Position numbers and translations under genes: made by a program. 9,033 nt of DNA from an uncultured Clostridia bacterium (GTDB taxonomy: Bacteria > Bacillota > Clostridia > Oscillospirales > Acutalibacteraceae), in NCBI GenBank assembly GCA_937902305.1, contig CALDHV010000204.1:1-9033 (forward strand). The letters are read 5' to 3'. Shown piece after piece: positions 1 through 6,567 of this stretch. Every line of letters starts with the position of its first letter. The first letter of the stretch is position 1. The notes under the pieces are model-generated. The model saw only the letters and a program-made list of their open reading frames with translations, did no database searches and was not told where the DNA came from.

Positions 1-240
1 CCCCGTGATAAAATCCTCAGAAACGCCATTGCCTCTCATAGCACGCCATCTATAATGATCGCCATAGTGTCCATCTACAATCCACAGTTGAGTAATATCC
101 CCAAACTGTACATTTTCAGCTATCAGCTGAGGGACAAGATGGCAATGATAATCAATTATTGGCATGCCTTCGGCACTTTCATGGTACAACTCTTTCGAGA
201 AACTGTTCGAGAGGAGGAAATCGTCTGTAATATATGGCAT
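1..240 (-). CDS. uxaC: Uronate isomerase, N-terminal 80 residues (cut by window edge)
   Basis: This frame is open from an ATG at 240 down to base 1. The protein starts MPYITDDFLLSNSFSKELYH and continues with MPIIDYHCHL (residues 26-35) and HYRWRAMRGNGVSEDFITG (62-80). These match the start of glucuronate/galacturonate isomerase (UxaC, an amidohydrolase-fold metalloenzyme of about 470 residues). His32 and His34 of the HxH pair are the expected metal ligands. The family converts D-glucuronate to D-fructuronate, or galacturonate to tagaturonate, in the cytoplasm. The start is fixed by an in-frame TAA at 262-264. It lies 49 bp downstream of the beta-glucuronidase-like gene on the same strand, so the two are probably co-transcribed and the enzyme uses the sugar acid released by its neighbour. 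One oddity is a short extra stretch, VDGHYGDHY at residues 55-63, where the E. coli enzyme as I recall it has only GDHY. Confidence 0.9.
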   Translation of the reverse strand, partial: MPYITDDFLLSNSFSKELYHESAEGMPIIDYHCHLVPQLIAENVQFGDITQLWIVDGHYGDHYRWRAMRGNGVSEDFITG

Positions 241-289
241 AATATAATCTCTATTAAGGAGTTAAGATAACGAATAATAACCAGTCAGT

Positions 290-2077
290 TTACTCCGCTT
301 TGCCAGTCTTGCGTAAATTCCATGCACGGACAGTATAGAATGCCTTTTTCTTCTGTCCCTGATCGGAGTAAAGACCTTTGCGATTGAACTCATCCTGAAT
401 GCCGGGAATCAATCTATGAGGCGAGCGGAAATCCTTCAACACCCATGGAATTGTTCCTGCAAGTGCTGGAATTCTATCAAGCATCTGAAACTGATGTTCA
501 TACAGTTCATCCAGATAATCTTCGGTAAAATAATGCTCTGAAGACCCGAAGTTACCATACTTTGCACCGCCTCCGAATTCACTGATTACGACAGGTTTAT
601 CAACAGGGAATGTCCACTTGACCTTATCACACTTATCCTTTGGTCCGTCATACCAGCCGATGTACTCATTAAAGCTTAGAATGTCGAGGACATCGCATAA
701 TGGATCTGTCAATGTCATGTGAAGAGGTTCAATCTCTCTGTTTTGCATAGCTGCAGCAATCAACCTCGTGTTGTCAATTGATCTTGCTTTCTCGGCAAGC
801 CTTGTCAGGAATGCGGTTCTATCAGGGTTAATGGCTGTCTCATTGGCGATGCTCCAGATGATAATATTGCAACGGTTGTGATCACGGGATATCATCTCCT
901 CAAGTTGCTGCTCAGCTAACTGGTATGTTTTTTCATTTTTCCAATCGATCCCCCAGTATAGAGGAATCTCAGACCAAATGAGCAAGCCCATTTTTTCAGC
1001 TGTACGAACCATATCCTCATTGTGAGGATAATGTGCCAGCCTTACGAAATTACATCCCATATCTTTTGCCCATTGAAGTAGGATTGCATCCTGAGCGGCA
1101 TTATTCGCCCGGCTACTGTTAAATGCTGTTTCTTCATGGGCATTAATTCCAGCGAGAAAAAATTCTTTGCCGTTAAGCAAGATCTTTGTCCCATCTGTTT
1201 TTATGGTTCTGAAGCCGATTTGATCTTTTACTTTATCATCCTTGCTCGTCAAGATGACATCATAAAGCTTTGGATTGTCGACGTCCCATAATACAGGCTT
1301 GGAGTTGATGGAAAAAGATCCATATCCGTTACTATCAGTTTGTACTTTGGCATTGATTTTCAACTCCGGGATTGATATATTGACTGTCTGATCTGTTTCA
1401 CCTCCATCAAGCTGAACATATCCTTCTACAAGTCTGTCATTATCAGGATTTACATGTATGCCATAGTCTCTTATGAAGGTGGACGGAGTTTGCACCAGAT
1501 AAACTGAACGAGTAATACCTCCATAGTTCCACCAGTCCGTGTTCAATGTTGGCACTCCATCCTCACGCCTCTTATTATCTACACGAACGACCAGGGAATT
1601 ATCGCCAGAAATGACATTATCTGTTATTTCATACTCAAATGGAGTATATCCACCTTCGTGCACGCCTAACAATTTCCCATTGAGAAAAACTACAGTTTCG
1701 TAATTGGAGGCTTCAAAACGGATGAACAGCCGGTTTCCGGATTCAAGGGTGTATTGGAAATGTCTTCTATACCATAAAATGCCTTCATAATAGTACAACT
1801 TGTCTGACTGAGTGTTCCAATCGCCAGGAACATGAAGGGTTGGAGAAGAACCAAAATCATAATCCTGCAGTACTGTTCCATCAAAATCTCTGTCTCGAGC
1901 AAAACCGTTCGGGCGCATATAACCACCATGTCCATACGGATCAACGATATAGTTCCAAGTTCCATCCAATGAAATGGTGTTCCGGCCGCTAAGATTCTGA
2001 ATGAGTTCCTGATTCTGAGCATGGACAGGAATGCAAGCCAATACTATAGTGATGAAAAGTATCTTTATTTTACTCAT
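290..2077 (-). CDS. Exported GH2 glycosidase, beta-glucuronidase-like
   Basis: This is a 595-residue glycoside hydrolase family 2 enzyme. The order is signal peptide (1-20, hydrophobic core, ending VHA before Gln21), N-terminal jelly-roll sugar-binding domain (about 30-195, with NTDWWNYGGITR at 179-190), immunoglobulin-like domain (about 198-295) and a TIM barrel (about 297-590). The barrel carries the predicted acid/base Glu413 in IANET and the predicted nucleophile Glu500 in VISEFGG. The sequence FNRKG (564-568) gives Asn565-x-Lys567, the motif that contacts the glucuronate carboxylate in beta-glucuronidases. Length is close to E. coli GUS (603). I chose ATG 2077 over an upstream in-frame ATG at 2140 because the signal peptide begins directly there. 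The gene sits between susD and uxaC, which favours release of glucuronic acid from a glycan, probably in the periplasm. Beta-galactosidase or galacturonidase activity remains possible. Confidence 0.9.
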   Translation of the reverse strand: MSKIKILFITIVLACIPVHAQNQELIQNLSGRNTISLDGTWNYIVDPYGHGGYMRPNGFARDRDFDGTVLQDYDFGSSPTLHVPGDWNTQSDKLYYYEGILWYRRHFQYTLESGNRLFIRFEASNYETVVFLNGKLLGVHEGGYTPFEYEITDNVISGDNSLVVRVDNKRREDGVPTLNTDWWNYGGITRSVYLVQTPSTFIRDYGIHVNPDNDRLVEGYVQLDGGETDQTVNISIPELKINAKVQTDSNGYGSFSINSKPVLWDVDNPKLYDVILTSKDDKVKDQIGFRTIKTDGTKILLNGKEFFLAGINAHEETAFNSSRANNAAQDAILLQWAKDMGCNFVRLAHYPHNEDMVRTAEKMGLLIWSEIPLYWGIDWKNEKTYQLAEQQLEEMISRDHNRCNIIIWSIANETAINPDRTAFLTRLAEKARSIDNTRLIAAAMQNREIEPLHMTLTDPLCDVLDILSFNEYIGWYDGPKDKCDKVKWTFPVDKPVVISEFGGGAKYGNFGSSEHYFTEDYLDELYEHQFQMLDRIPALAGTIPWVLKDFRSPHRLIPGIQDEFNRKGLYSDQGQKKKAFYTVRAWNLRKTGKAE

Positions 2078-2096
2078 TCTTATTAATACTAATAAG

Positions 2097-2126
2097 GGGG
2101 AAGAGGAACTTGCATTCCTCTTCCCC
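2097..2126 (-). other. Intergenic hairpin between susD and the GH2 gene
   Basis: A perfect 12-bp inverted repeat (GGGGAAGAGGAA pairing with TTCCTCTTCCCC) encloses a 6-nt loop, 38 bp after the susD stop and 19 bp before the GH2 start. No continuous U tract follows it on the minus strand, so it is not a clear intrinsic terminator. It could reduce read-through or protect the upstream transcript, lowering enzyme expression relative to susD. That role is inferred. Confidence 0.6.
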
Positions 2127-2164
2127 GCAATTACTAACAAAACCTAATTAACCAATTATTCACC

Positions 2165-2443
2165 TTATTGTGCCTTATTTTCATCTTCAACAGCTTCCTG
2201 CCATGTATTCCAGACTTCGCATGAAGGGTCATATCCATCATAGCCGTAATTCTGCCAGAGTTTGCCATACAGGTTTGCATCGATTGCAGACTGAGGGATA
2301 GGCCACTTTATGTTCTTCTTGCCCATTGTATACAAACGGCCTTTGATGTTGACCTCAGTACTTTTGTTATAATAATTGTTATAAGGAGGAGTATATATGA
2401 ATGAAAAATTAACTCCTTGGAATAGAAAAGATGAACTTCCAAC
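2165..2443 (-). pseudogene. SusD/RagB-family glycan-binding lipoprotein, C-terminal fragment
   Basis: This open frame has no start and ends at TAA (2165-2167). It reads GVNFSFIYTPPYNNYY, then NIKGRLYTMGKKNIKWPIPQ and SAIDANLYGKLWQNYGYDGY. The WPIPQSAIDAN...QN.GYDGYD block is the typical C-terminal signature of SusD/RagB outer-membrane lipoproteins, which capture oligosaccharides for a partner SusC TonB-dependent transporter. The family is usually 450-600 residues long, and only about 80 residues here are convincing (up to about base 2420). Upstream the frame hits TAG at 2444-2446 and TGA at 2465-2467, and neither other frame restores SusD-like sequence. The break coincides with a change of DNA source, so this is more likely a joined or truncated gene than a natural decay product. 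The GH2 gene starts 87 bp downstream, which fits a polysaccharide-utilisation locus. Confidence 0.85.
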
Positions 2444-2532
2444 CTACTGAACAAGGTTGCGTTGTCACCTACAACTATTCGGATTGCTTCGAGGACGAAC
2501 AGAACTATATCGATATAACTCTTACCATCTTA
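2421..2532. other. Junction segment between Bacteroidales-like and Clostridia-like DNA
   Basis: SusD similarity fades near 2420 and NrdD similarity begins at about 2533. The roughly 110 bases between fit neither gene. Base composition resembles the left piece. The plus frame from ATG 2431 reads MNFQPTEQGCVVTYNYSDCF and stays open to 2530, but I do not recognise it, and its continuation to 2625 is merely antisense to nrdD. The minus frame 2529-2431 is also open (DGKSYIDIVLFVLEAIRIVV) and equally unrecognised. There are no terminal inverted repeats, no integrase gene and no tRNA here. The segment may belong to a third fragment in a chimeric assembly. Confidence 0.7.
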
Positions 2533-2661
2533 GGCAAGAAAATCAATAACCGACGGATGGAACTGCTTTTCGCAGGCTTCAAATGCCCGAATGATGGCTT
2601 TGCGGATCTTATCGAGATCGAATGAAACATTCTTCCCGTCCCGCTTGATTACGGTATACAT
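2530..2661 (-). pseudogene. nrdD: Anaerobic ribonucleotide reductase NrdD, first 43 codons (ATP-cone start), truncated
   Basis: A 43-codon frame begins at ATG 2661 and ends at TAA 2530-2532. It reads MYTVIKRDGKNVSFDLDKIR then KAIIRAFEACEKQFHPSVID and FLA. This is the beginning of the ATP-cone regulatory domain of class III (anaerobic) ribonucleoside-triphosphate reductase. NrdD is normally about 700 residues and continues straight on from this point. NrdR also has an ATP-cone, but a zinc ribbon comes first there, so the direct start with the cone favours NrdD. The promoter, NrdR operators and a strong ribosome binding site upstream, plus nrdG on the other side, support the identity. The reading frame fails exactly where GC content falls and Bacteroidales-like DNA begins. 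An anaerobe would need this enzyme, so the truncation is probably an artefact of joining. Confidence 0.85.
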
Positions 2662-2669
2662 AGTGACAT

Positions 2670-2675
2670 CTCCTT
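2670..2675 (-). promoter_or_regulatory. Ribosome binding site of nrdD
   Basis: AAGGAG lies 8 nt upstream of ATG 2661 on the minus strand. This strong Gram-positive-type Shine-Dalgarno sequence fixes the start of the truncated nrdD frame, which would otherwise be easy to miss. Confidence 0.85.
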
Positions 2676-2692
2676 TTTCAAAACTGCAGTTT

Positions 2693-2722
2693 AGTATACC
2701 ACGCATATAGTGGAGATGTCAA
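2693..2722 (-). promoter_or_regulatory. Sigma-70-type promoter of nrdD
   Basis: On the minus strand, TTGACA (2717-2722) and TATACT (2693-2698) are separated by 18 bp. The -35 is a perfect consensus and the -10 differs at one base. The -10 element ends 31 bp before the nrdD start codon. The spacer is filled by a degenerate NrdR-box-like palindrome, and a perfect box lies just upstream of the -35, so NrdR binding should block polymerase. Confidence 0.85.
2698..2713 (-). promoter_or_regulatory. Second, degenerate NrdR box
   Basis: The minus strand reads CCACTATATGCGTGGT, with CCAC and GTGG arms around a TATA-containing core. The left half agrees with the NrdR consensus (acaCwAtATaTwGwgt as I recall it); the right half is off by one base. 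Its centre is about 33 bp, or three helical turns, from the centre of the perfect box, close to the usual spacing of tandem NrdR boxes. It occupies the promoter spacer. Confidence 0.55.
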
Positions 2723-2730
2723 TAGGCAAA

Positions 2731-2746
2731 ACACAATATATTGTGT
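2731..2746. promoter_or_regulatory. NrdR box (operator for ribonucleotide reductase repressor)
   Basis: ACACAATATATTGTGT is a perfect palindrome matching the NrdR box consensus. The symmetry extends to 22 bp (2728-2749) through flanking A and T runs. NrdR is the zinc-ribbon/ATP-cone repressor that senses ATP/dATP balance and controls ribonucleotide reductase genes. The site lies 8 bp upstream of the nrdD -35 element and 23 bp beyond the nrdG stop codon. Confidence 0.9.
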
Positions 2747-2769
2747 TTTTTATCATCTGTGCCGTTTTT

Positions 2770-3465
2770 TCACACACCGCGTAGTCCGACCTGTGCGACG
2801 GTTTTCCCGGCAATGTCGCGCATTTGCGTCAGTGTTTCCTTAGGTACGGCGTGCAGATCGTGCCCGATCAGGTTGCCGCTGTCCACGAAGTTTTGCAGGA
2901 AATAGCGGGGCGCGCCGGCGATCCAATCGGCGATGTCGGCTATATCCTCCGGCTTATGCAACTCCTGCACGACGGTGGTGCGGAACTCAAAATCCACCGC
3001 GCCGGACAGCAGGAAACGGACGGTTTTCTCGATCCCGTCAAGCCGAAAATCAGGGACACCGACGGTCAGTGCGTATTTTTTGCGAGAGTTTTTGATGTCC
3101 ACCGCCACATAATCCACCAGTCCATTCTGTACCAGCTCGCGGAGCCGATCGGGGAAGGTGCCGTTGGTATCCAGCTTGATCGACAATCCGAGCGCGCGCA
3201 CCTTTTCGAGAAAGGCGGGCAAGCCCGGCTGTAACAGCGGCTCGCCGCCGGTGACGGCAATACCGTCCAGCACCCCCTGCCGCTTTTTCAGCGTGTCCAG
3301 CACCTCGGCTTCGATAAAGCCGTCCTCGGCGGGGGCAAGCTCGGTCACGAGCGGGGCATTATGGCAAAACGGGCAACGCAAATTACACCCGCCGGTGAAT
3401 ACCGTGCAGGCAACCTTGCCCGGATAATCGAGCAGGGTCATTTTTTGAAAGCCGTGAAAAATCAT
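2770..3465 (-). CDS. nrdG: Anaerobic ribonucleoside-triphosphate reductase activating protein (radical SAM)
   Basis: This is a 231-residue radical-SAM activase. It uses S-adenosylmethionine and a [4Fe-4S] cluster to install the glycyl radical on NrdD, allowing dNTP synthesis without oxygen in the cytoplasm. Cys27, Cys31 and Cys34 in GCNLRCPFCHN form the CX3CX2C cluster motif, and VTGGEP (71-76) is the SAM-binding GGE motif. The start MIFHGFQKMTLLDYPGKVAC and the length resemble the longer NrdG variant (TIGR02495 type) more than the shorter E. coli NrdG. I chose ATG 3465 over in-frame ATG 3510 because a GAGGG site lies 7 nt before it, and because 3510 would place the start inside the promoter. 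It has its own promoter and comes before nrdD, whereas nrdD-nrdG is the more familiar order. Activase of another glycyl-radical enzyme is a less likely alternative, given the neighbouring nrdD start. Confidence 0.92.
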   Translation of the reverse strand: MIFHGFQKMTLLDYPGKVACTVFTGGCNLRCPFCHNAPLVTELAPAEDGFIEAEVLDTLKKRQGVLDGIAVTGGEPLLQPGLPAFLEKVRALGLSIKLDTNGTFPDRLRELVQNGLVDYVAVDIKNSRKKYALTVGVPDFRLDGIEKTVRFLLSGAVDFEFRTTVVQELHKPEDIADIADWIAGAPRYFLQNFVDSGNLIGHDLHAVPKETLTQMRDIAGKTVAQVGLRGV

Positions 3466-3472
3466 CGCCGAT

Positions 3473-3477
3473 CCCTC
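3473..3477 (-). promoter_or_regulatory. Ribosome binding site of nrdG
   Basis: GAGGG sits 7 nt upstream of ATG 3465 on the minus strand. It decides between the two possible in-frame starts (3465 and 3510) in favour of the shorter protein. Confidence 0.75.
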
Positions 3478-3495
3478 TTTTAAACTATTCTTCCT

Positions 3496-3527
3496 ATTAT
3501 AATAGCACATTATGCGGGTATGTTCAA
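3496..3527 (-). promoter_or_regulatory. Probable promoter of nrdG
   Basis: On the minus strand TTGAAC (3522-3527) is followed after 17 bp by TATTAT (3499-3504), which overlaps a perfect TATAAT at 3496-3501. This AT-rich patch lies in GC-rich surroundings, directly after the terminator of the upstream operon and about 30 bp before the nrdG start. No NrdR box is visible here. Confidence 0.7.
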
Positions 3528-3528
3528 G

Positions 3529-3572
3529 AAAAAAGCTCCTTTTCGTTTCGGTGAAACGAAAAGGAGCTTTTT
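3529..3572 (-). terminator. Intrinsic terminator after the YfhO-family gene
   Basis: A long hairpin begins immediately after the stop codon at 3574-3576. Bases 3535-3548 pair perfectly with 3554-3567, closed by a loop of five or fewer bases, and the A/T flanks extend the pairing by five more. Read on the minus strand, the stem ends in a run of six U (3534-3529). It separates the envelope-gene operon from nrdG. The flanks are symmetrical, so it could also stop transcription from the other side. Confidence 0.93.
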
Positions 3573-3573
3573 G

Positions 3574-6525
3574 TCATTCAGTCGGTATCGGCGGATCATC
3601 CTGTGTCGGTGCGGCTTTCGCTGCCGCGTCCTCCGCATCCACCGCAGGAGCGGCACGGCGAGGCAGGAGTACCCGCACCTTGTCGCGCACCGGTGCCTTG
3701 ATACGCTCCGGCAACAACATAAACGCGACGATCAGCAGGCATACAATGGTGATGAGGAGCCCGGGCACCTGTCCGCGCGGGCGATATTTCAGCGTGACGG
3801 TGTGTTCACCGGCAGGCAGATCAATCGCCATCAGCGCGCCACCCTCGGTATCATCCACCGGAAGAATATCAGTCGGTTGCCCGTCCACGGTCGCCGTCCA
3901 GCCGGCATCATAGGTCATAGACAGGAACATCAGCCCATCCCGCGGTGCGGTCACGGTGCCGGTCAGCGAGGAATCGGTAGCGCGGGTCACTTGGTAGCCA
4001 TTCTGTGCAAGCTGACTGAATACCGCCTGCATTCTATCGGCATCCAGCCGGGCAATATATACATTACCGGACATCGCGCCGTTGCCATTGACCCTGGTCG
4101 TGACGACCGTACCGGGCATCAATTCACCGAGATCGATAATATACGGCTCGGTGACGCTGGCGCCCCATGTGCCGAGACCGTTCCCGTCGGCATCCGTCAC
4201 CGTCACGGTAAGCTGCTCTGCGGCACGGCAATCGACATAGGCGAAATACTGCCCCTGCGTATCCACGGTGCCGGAATAATTCACCTCCGGCTCCGTTTCA
4301 TTCTTATAGAACTGCGTTCCCTCGATGCTGGACTGCATACTGTCGGTGGATTGCGGCAACATCGTGTAGAGCCGCGTCTCCTCCCCCAGCAGGTCGGTCA
4401 GCAGATTTTCCTGACAGGTAAACGGCGCGTAATCCATCCCGCGGAAGCCTGTCAGCGCGCGATCGGCAAAGAAGCCGACCGGCAAGGCAAGCGGGTTTTC
4501 ATAAATATAGCGGATACTGCTCCCCACGGTGACGGTGTCCACCTTAATCAGTTGGGGATGATTCGGCAGATCGCTTTCCAACACCAAATAGCGGATGCCG
4601 AACAGCGAGTCGAGCGACGGGACGAACGAGCTGTACATATAGCTGTTGACACCGTTGATGGCATAGCCGAGCTGTCCCATGAGCTTGGTGGTGCTGTACG
4701 GGTTGCTGGACGCAAAGGTCGTGATCCCGTTATAGTGATAAAGCGATGTCTCGGTGCAGGTCTTGCGCGGCAGATGCTCCATACGCCAGAAGCGGTTGGT
4801 ATTCTGTGCGGCAAGCTCCTGTGCGCGGCTGATCGCGGCAACATTGGCATCGCTCGCCTCGTTATCGAGATAATCGTTGCGGGCGGTATAAAACTCACTC
4901 TTATCTACCTGCATAACCGCATCGGTGGAGCTGAACAGCACCTCCACAAGAACCAGCACCGCCAGCATAAGGCGCACTGTGCGCGGCTCCATCTTGCGCA
5001 AACGGCAAAGCAGGAGCGCACCGCCGTACAGAAGCAACAGCAACAGGTTGCCGTATAGCACCGTGGCGCTCGGGCCCTTGTCGCCGCCGAGCTTTTCCCA
5101 CAATATCAGATAAACCGCACAGCCCACCAGACTGCCGAAGATCTGCGCCGGACGAATCTTTTCCATCTCGGTCAACATCCGGCAGGCGATCAGCAACAGC
5201 GCAAAGCCGACAACAAACGAGAAGCGGTAAGGCAGATCATTCGGGACGTGAAGACCGTGCCACAGCAGATCCCATTGATTGATCGTACAGCTGAACAACA
5301 GAACGACGATCATCCCACCGTAGGCAATACGGCGGCGCACCGGGATCTCACGCTGGCTGAAATAGAGCGGCAACAGGAACACCGCCGGCACACCGCAATA
5401 GATGTTCGGCAGATTGCCGGAGCGGATGGTCGGACTACTGCCGAAAAACAGCCTGCCGAAGATGTCGAACAAATCAAAATTGGCATCCAGCGCGGGGATA
5501 CCGCTACCGGCGGCAGAGGTCGTGCCGAGGGACAGCGCGGTCGGGATCAACAGCATCGCCGCCAATCCGCCCGCCAGCAGAGAATAGCCGGCAAAGCGCC
5601 CGAAGCCGCGGCGCAGAGATACTCTGTCACGCTTTTCGCGTAACGACCACACGACAAAATACAGCACGAGGAAAATGCACAGCATAAAGCCGATATAGTA
5701 GTTGACGAGCAGTGCAAGCCCCAGCAGGAGCGCATACGGTACCCCGCCCCTGCCGTCCATCAGGCGCTCCAGTGCCAGCACGACAAGCGGCATCAGCAAC
5801 ACGACATCCAGCCACATAATGTTCCACGCATAGGCAAAGGTGTACATCGACAGCGCATACAGCACACCGGGCAGGATGACGGTCAGATCGCGGCGCTTGA
5901 AGATCCCCTGCATCGCCAGCGTGAAGAAGCCGCCGCACAGCGTAACCTTGATGAGCGTGATGGTGAGGATCGCCTCGCAAAGATACTGCTCCGGGAAAAC
6001 GATCAGCAGGAAATTGAGCGGGCTGGCAAGATAGTAAGCAAAAGCGGGCAAAAAGCCGGTACCCAGTCCGATGCGGAACGAATAGGTCATACCTCTGCCG
6101 TGCAGGATCACGTAGCGCAGTTCATTCAGCAACGGCGCATACTGATGGTGCATATCGACCAGCAATACCGACTTGGTGCCGAGCGGCCACACGCCGAGGT
6201 AGATATAGGTCAAGGAGATCAAAATGAAAGACAAGATCGCCGCCGTGACCGGAGCAAACCATTTTTTGCCCTCGCCGGGTACCGTCACCCTGCCCCGTAT
6301 AGCAGCGATCCACAGCGTGAGCGCCAACGAGACCAGGACGGACGCGGCAATGGAAAAAACGGTGCGGTGGAGCGGTATGCCCACCAACGACAGCGCACCG
6401 TCCTCCTGCATACCAAGCATCAGCACGAAAAAGAGGTCGAGCGCGATCAGCAGAAACAGCAGGGTATAGCGGCACAATCGCATCAGACGGTCATTTTTTT
6501 CTTCGGTGAGTTTTAATGTGCTCAT
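3574..6525 (-). CDS. YfhO-family polytopic membrane protein (GT-C-like glycosyltransferase)
   Basis: This 983-residue protein has roughly fourteen hydrophobic segments in residues 17-535, then a large extracytoplasmic region (about 540-918), a last membrane helix (921-938) and a short Ala/Pro/Asp-rich tail. The first loop holds VDMHHQYAP (123-131), with the Asp124...Gln128-Tyr129 arrangement conserved in YfhO proteins and like the first-loop acidic motif of GT-C glycosyltransferases. PYRFSF (432-437) and the C-terminal GWTATVDGQPTDIL and LPAGEHTVTLKYRP blocks are also characteristic. The family is known from B. subtilis YfhO and Listeria GtlB, which add sugars to cell-wall teichoic or lipoteichoic acids using lipid-linked sugars. 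The acceptor here cannot be told. A GAGG site 5 nt upstream supports ATG 6525. The gene follows the transglutaminase gene by 42 bp, and they probably share a transcript ending at the terminator just downstream. Confidence 0.88.
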   Translation of the reverse strand: MSTLKLTEEKNDRLMRLCRYTLLFLLIALDLFFVLMLGMQEDGALSLVGIPLHRTVFSIAASVLVSLALTLWIAAIRGRVTVPGEGKKWFAPVTAAILSFILISLTYIYLGVWPLGTKSVLLVDMHHQYAPLLNELRYVILHGRGMTYSFRIGLGTGFLPAFAYYLASPLNFLLIVFPEQYLCEAILTITLIKVTLCGGFFTLAMQGIFKRRDLTVILPGVLYALSMYTFAYAWNIMWLDVVLLMPLVVLALERLMDGRGGVPYALLLGLALLVNYYIGFMLCIFLVLYFVVWSLREKRDRVSLRRGFGRFAGYSLLAGGLAAMLLIPTALSLGTTSAAGSGIPALDANFDLFDIFGRLFFGSSPTIRSGNLPNIYCGVPAVFLLPLYFSQREIPVRRRIAYGGMIVVLLFSCTINQWDLLWHGLHVPNDLPYRFSFVVGFALLLIACRMLTEMEKIRPAQIFGSLVGCAVYLILWEKLGGDKGPSATVLYGNLLLLLLYGGALLLCRLRKMEPRTVRLMLAVLVLVEVLFSSTDAVMQVDKSEFYTARNDYLDNEASDANVAAISRAQELAAQNTNRFWRMEHLPRKTCTETSLYHYNGITTFASSNPYSTTKLMGQLGYAINGVNSYMYSSFVPSLDSLFGIRYLVLESDLPNHPQLIKVDTVTVGSSIRYIYENPLALPVGFFADRALTGFRGMDYAPFTCQENLLTDLLGEETRLYTMLPQSTDSMQSSIEGTQFYKNETEPEVNYSGTVDTQGQYFAYVDCRAAEQLTVTVTDADGNGLGTWGASVTEPYIIDLGELMPGTVVTTRVNGNGAMSGNVYIARLDADRMQAVFSQLAQNGYQVTRATDSSLTGTVTAPRDGLMFLSMTYDAGWTATVDGQPTDILPVDDTEGGALMAIDLPAGEHTVTLKYRPRGQVPGLLITIVCLLIVAFMLLPERIKAPVRDKVRVLLPRRAAPAVDAEDAAAKAAPTQDDPPIPTE

Positions 6526-6540
6526 AGCAACCTCGTTTCT

Positions 6541-6554
6541 TCGCCATATGGCGA
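6541..6554. repeat. 14-bp perfect palindrome in the intergenic spacer
   Basis: TCGCCATATGGCGA lies between the transglutaminase stop and the YfhO-family start. With no loop it is a poor hairpin, and it has no U tract. It could be a small operator or chance. Confidence 0.4.
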
Positions 6555-6567
6555 GCAGTAGTGGGGA

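Noticed and set aside
55..270. A 71-residue plus-strand frame at the left edge
   Set aside because: It is antisense to the well-supported uxaC start.
2127..2164. A possible Bacteroides -7/-33 promoter (TAGGTTTTG) upstream of the GH2 gene
   Set aside because: The -7 match is imperfect and no convincing TTTG-type -33 element lies at the right distance.
2397..2450. Plus-strand AAGGAGGA followed by ATG and a 17-codon frame (MNEKLTPWNRKDELPTY)
   Set aside because: The Shine-Dalgarno-like bases are the complement of SusD codons for Thr-Pro-Pro-Tyr, so the signal is probably chance.
2431..2625. A 64-residue plus-strand protein across the junction
   Set aside because: Its second half is antisense to the nrdD start and it spans two DNA sources, so it cannot be a natural gene as it stands.
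2728..2749. The 22-bp palindrome as a terminator for nrdG
   Set aside because: The stem is almost all A/T and is better explained as an NrdR box next to the nrdD promoter; weak termination cannot be excluded.
3520..5058. A 512-codon plus-strand open frame opposite the YfhO-family gene
   Set aside because: It is an antisense shadow in GC-rich DNA; its product is rich in His, Arg and Gln with no recognisable domain, while the minus strand encodes a clear family.
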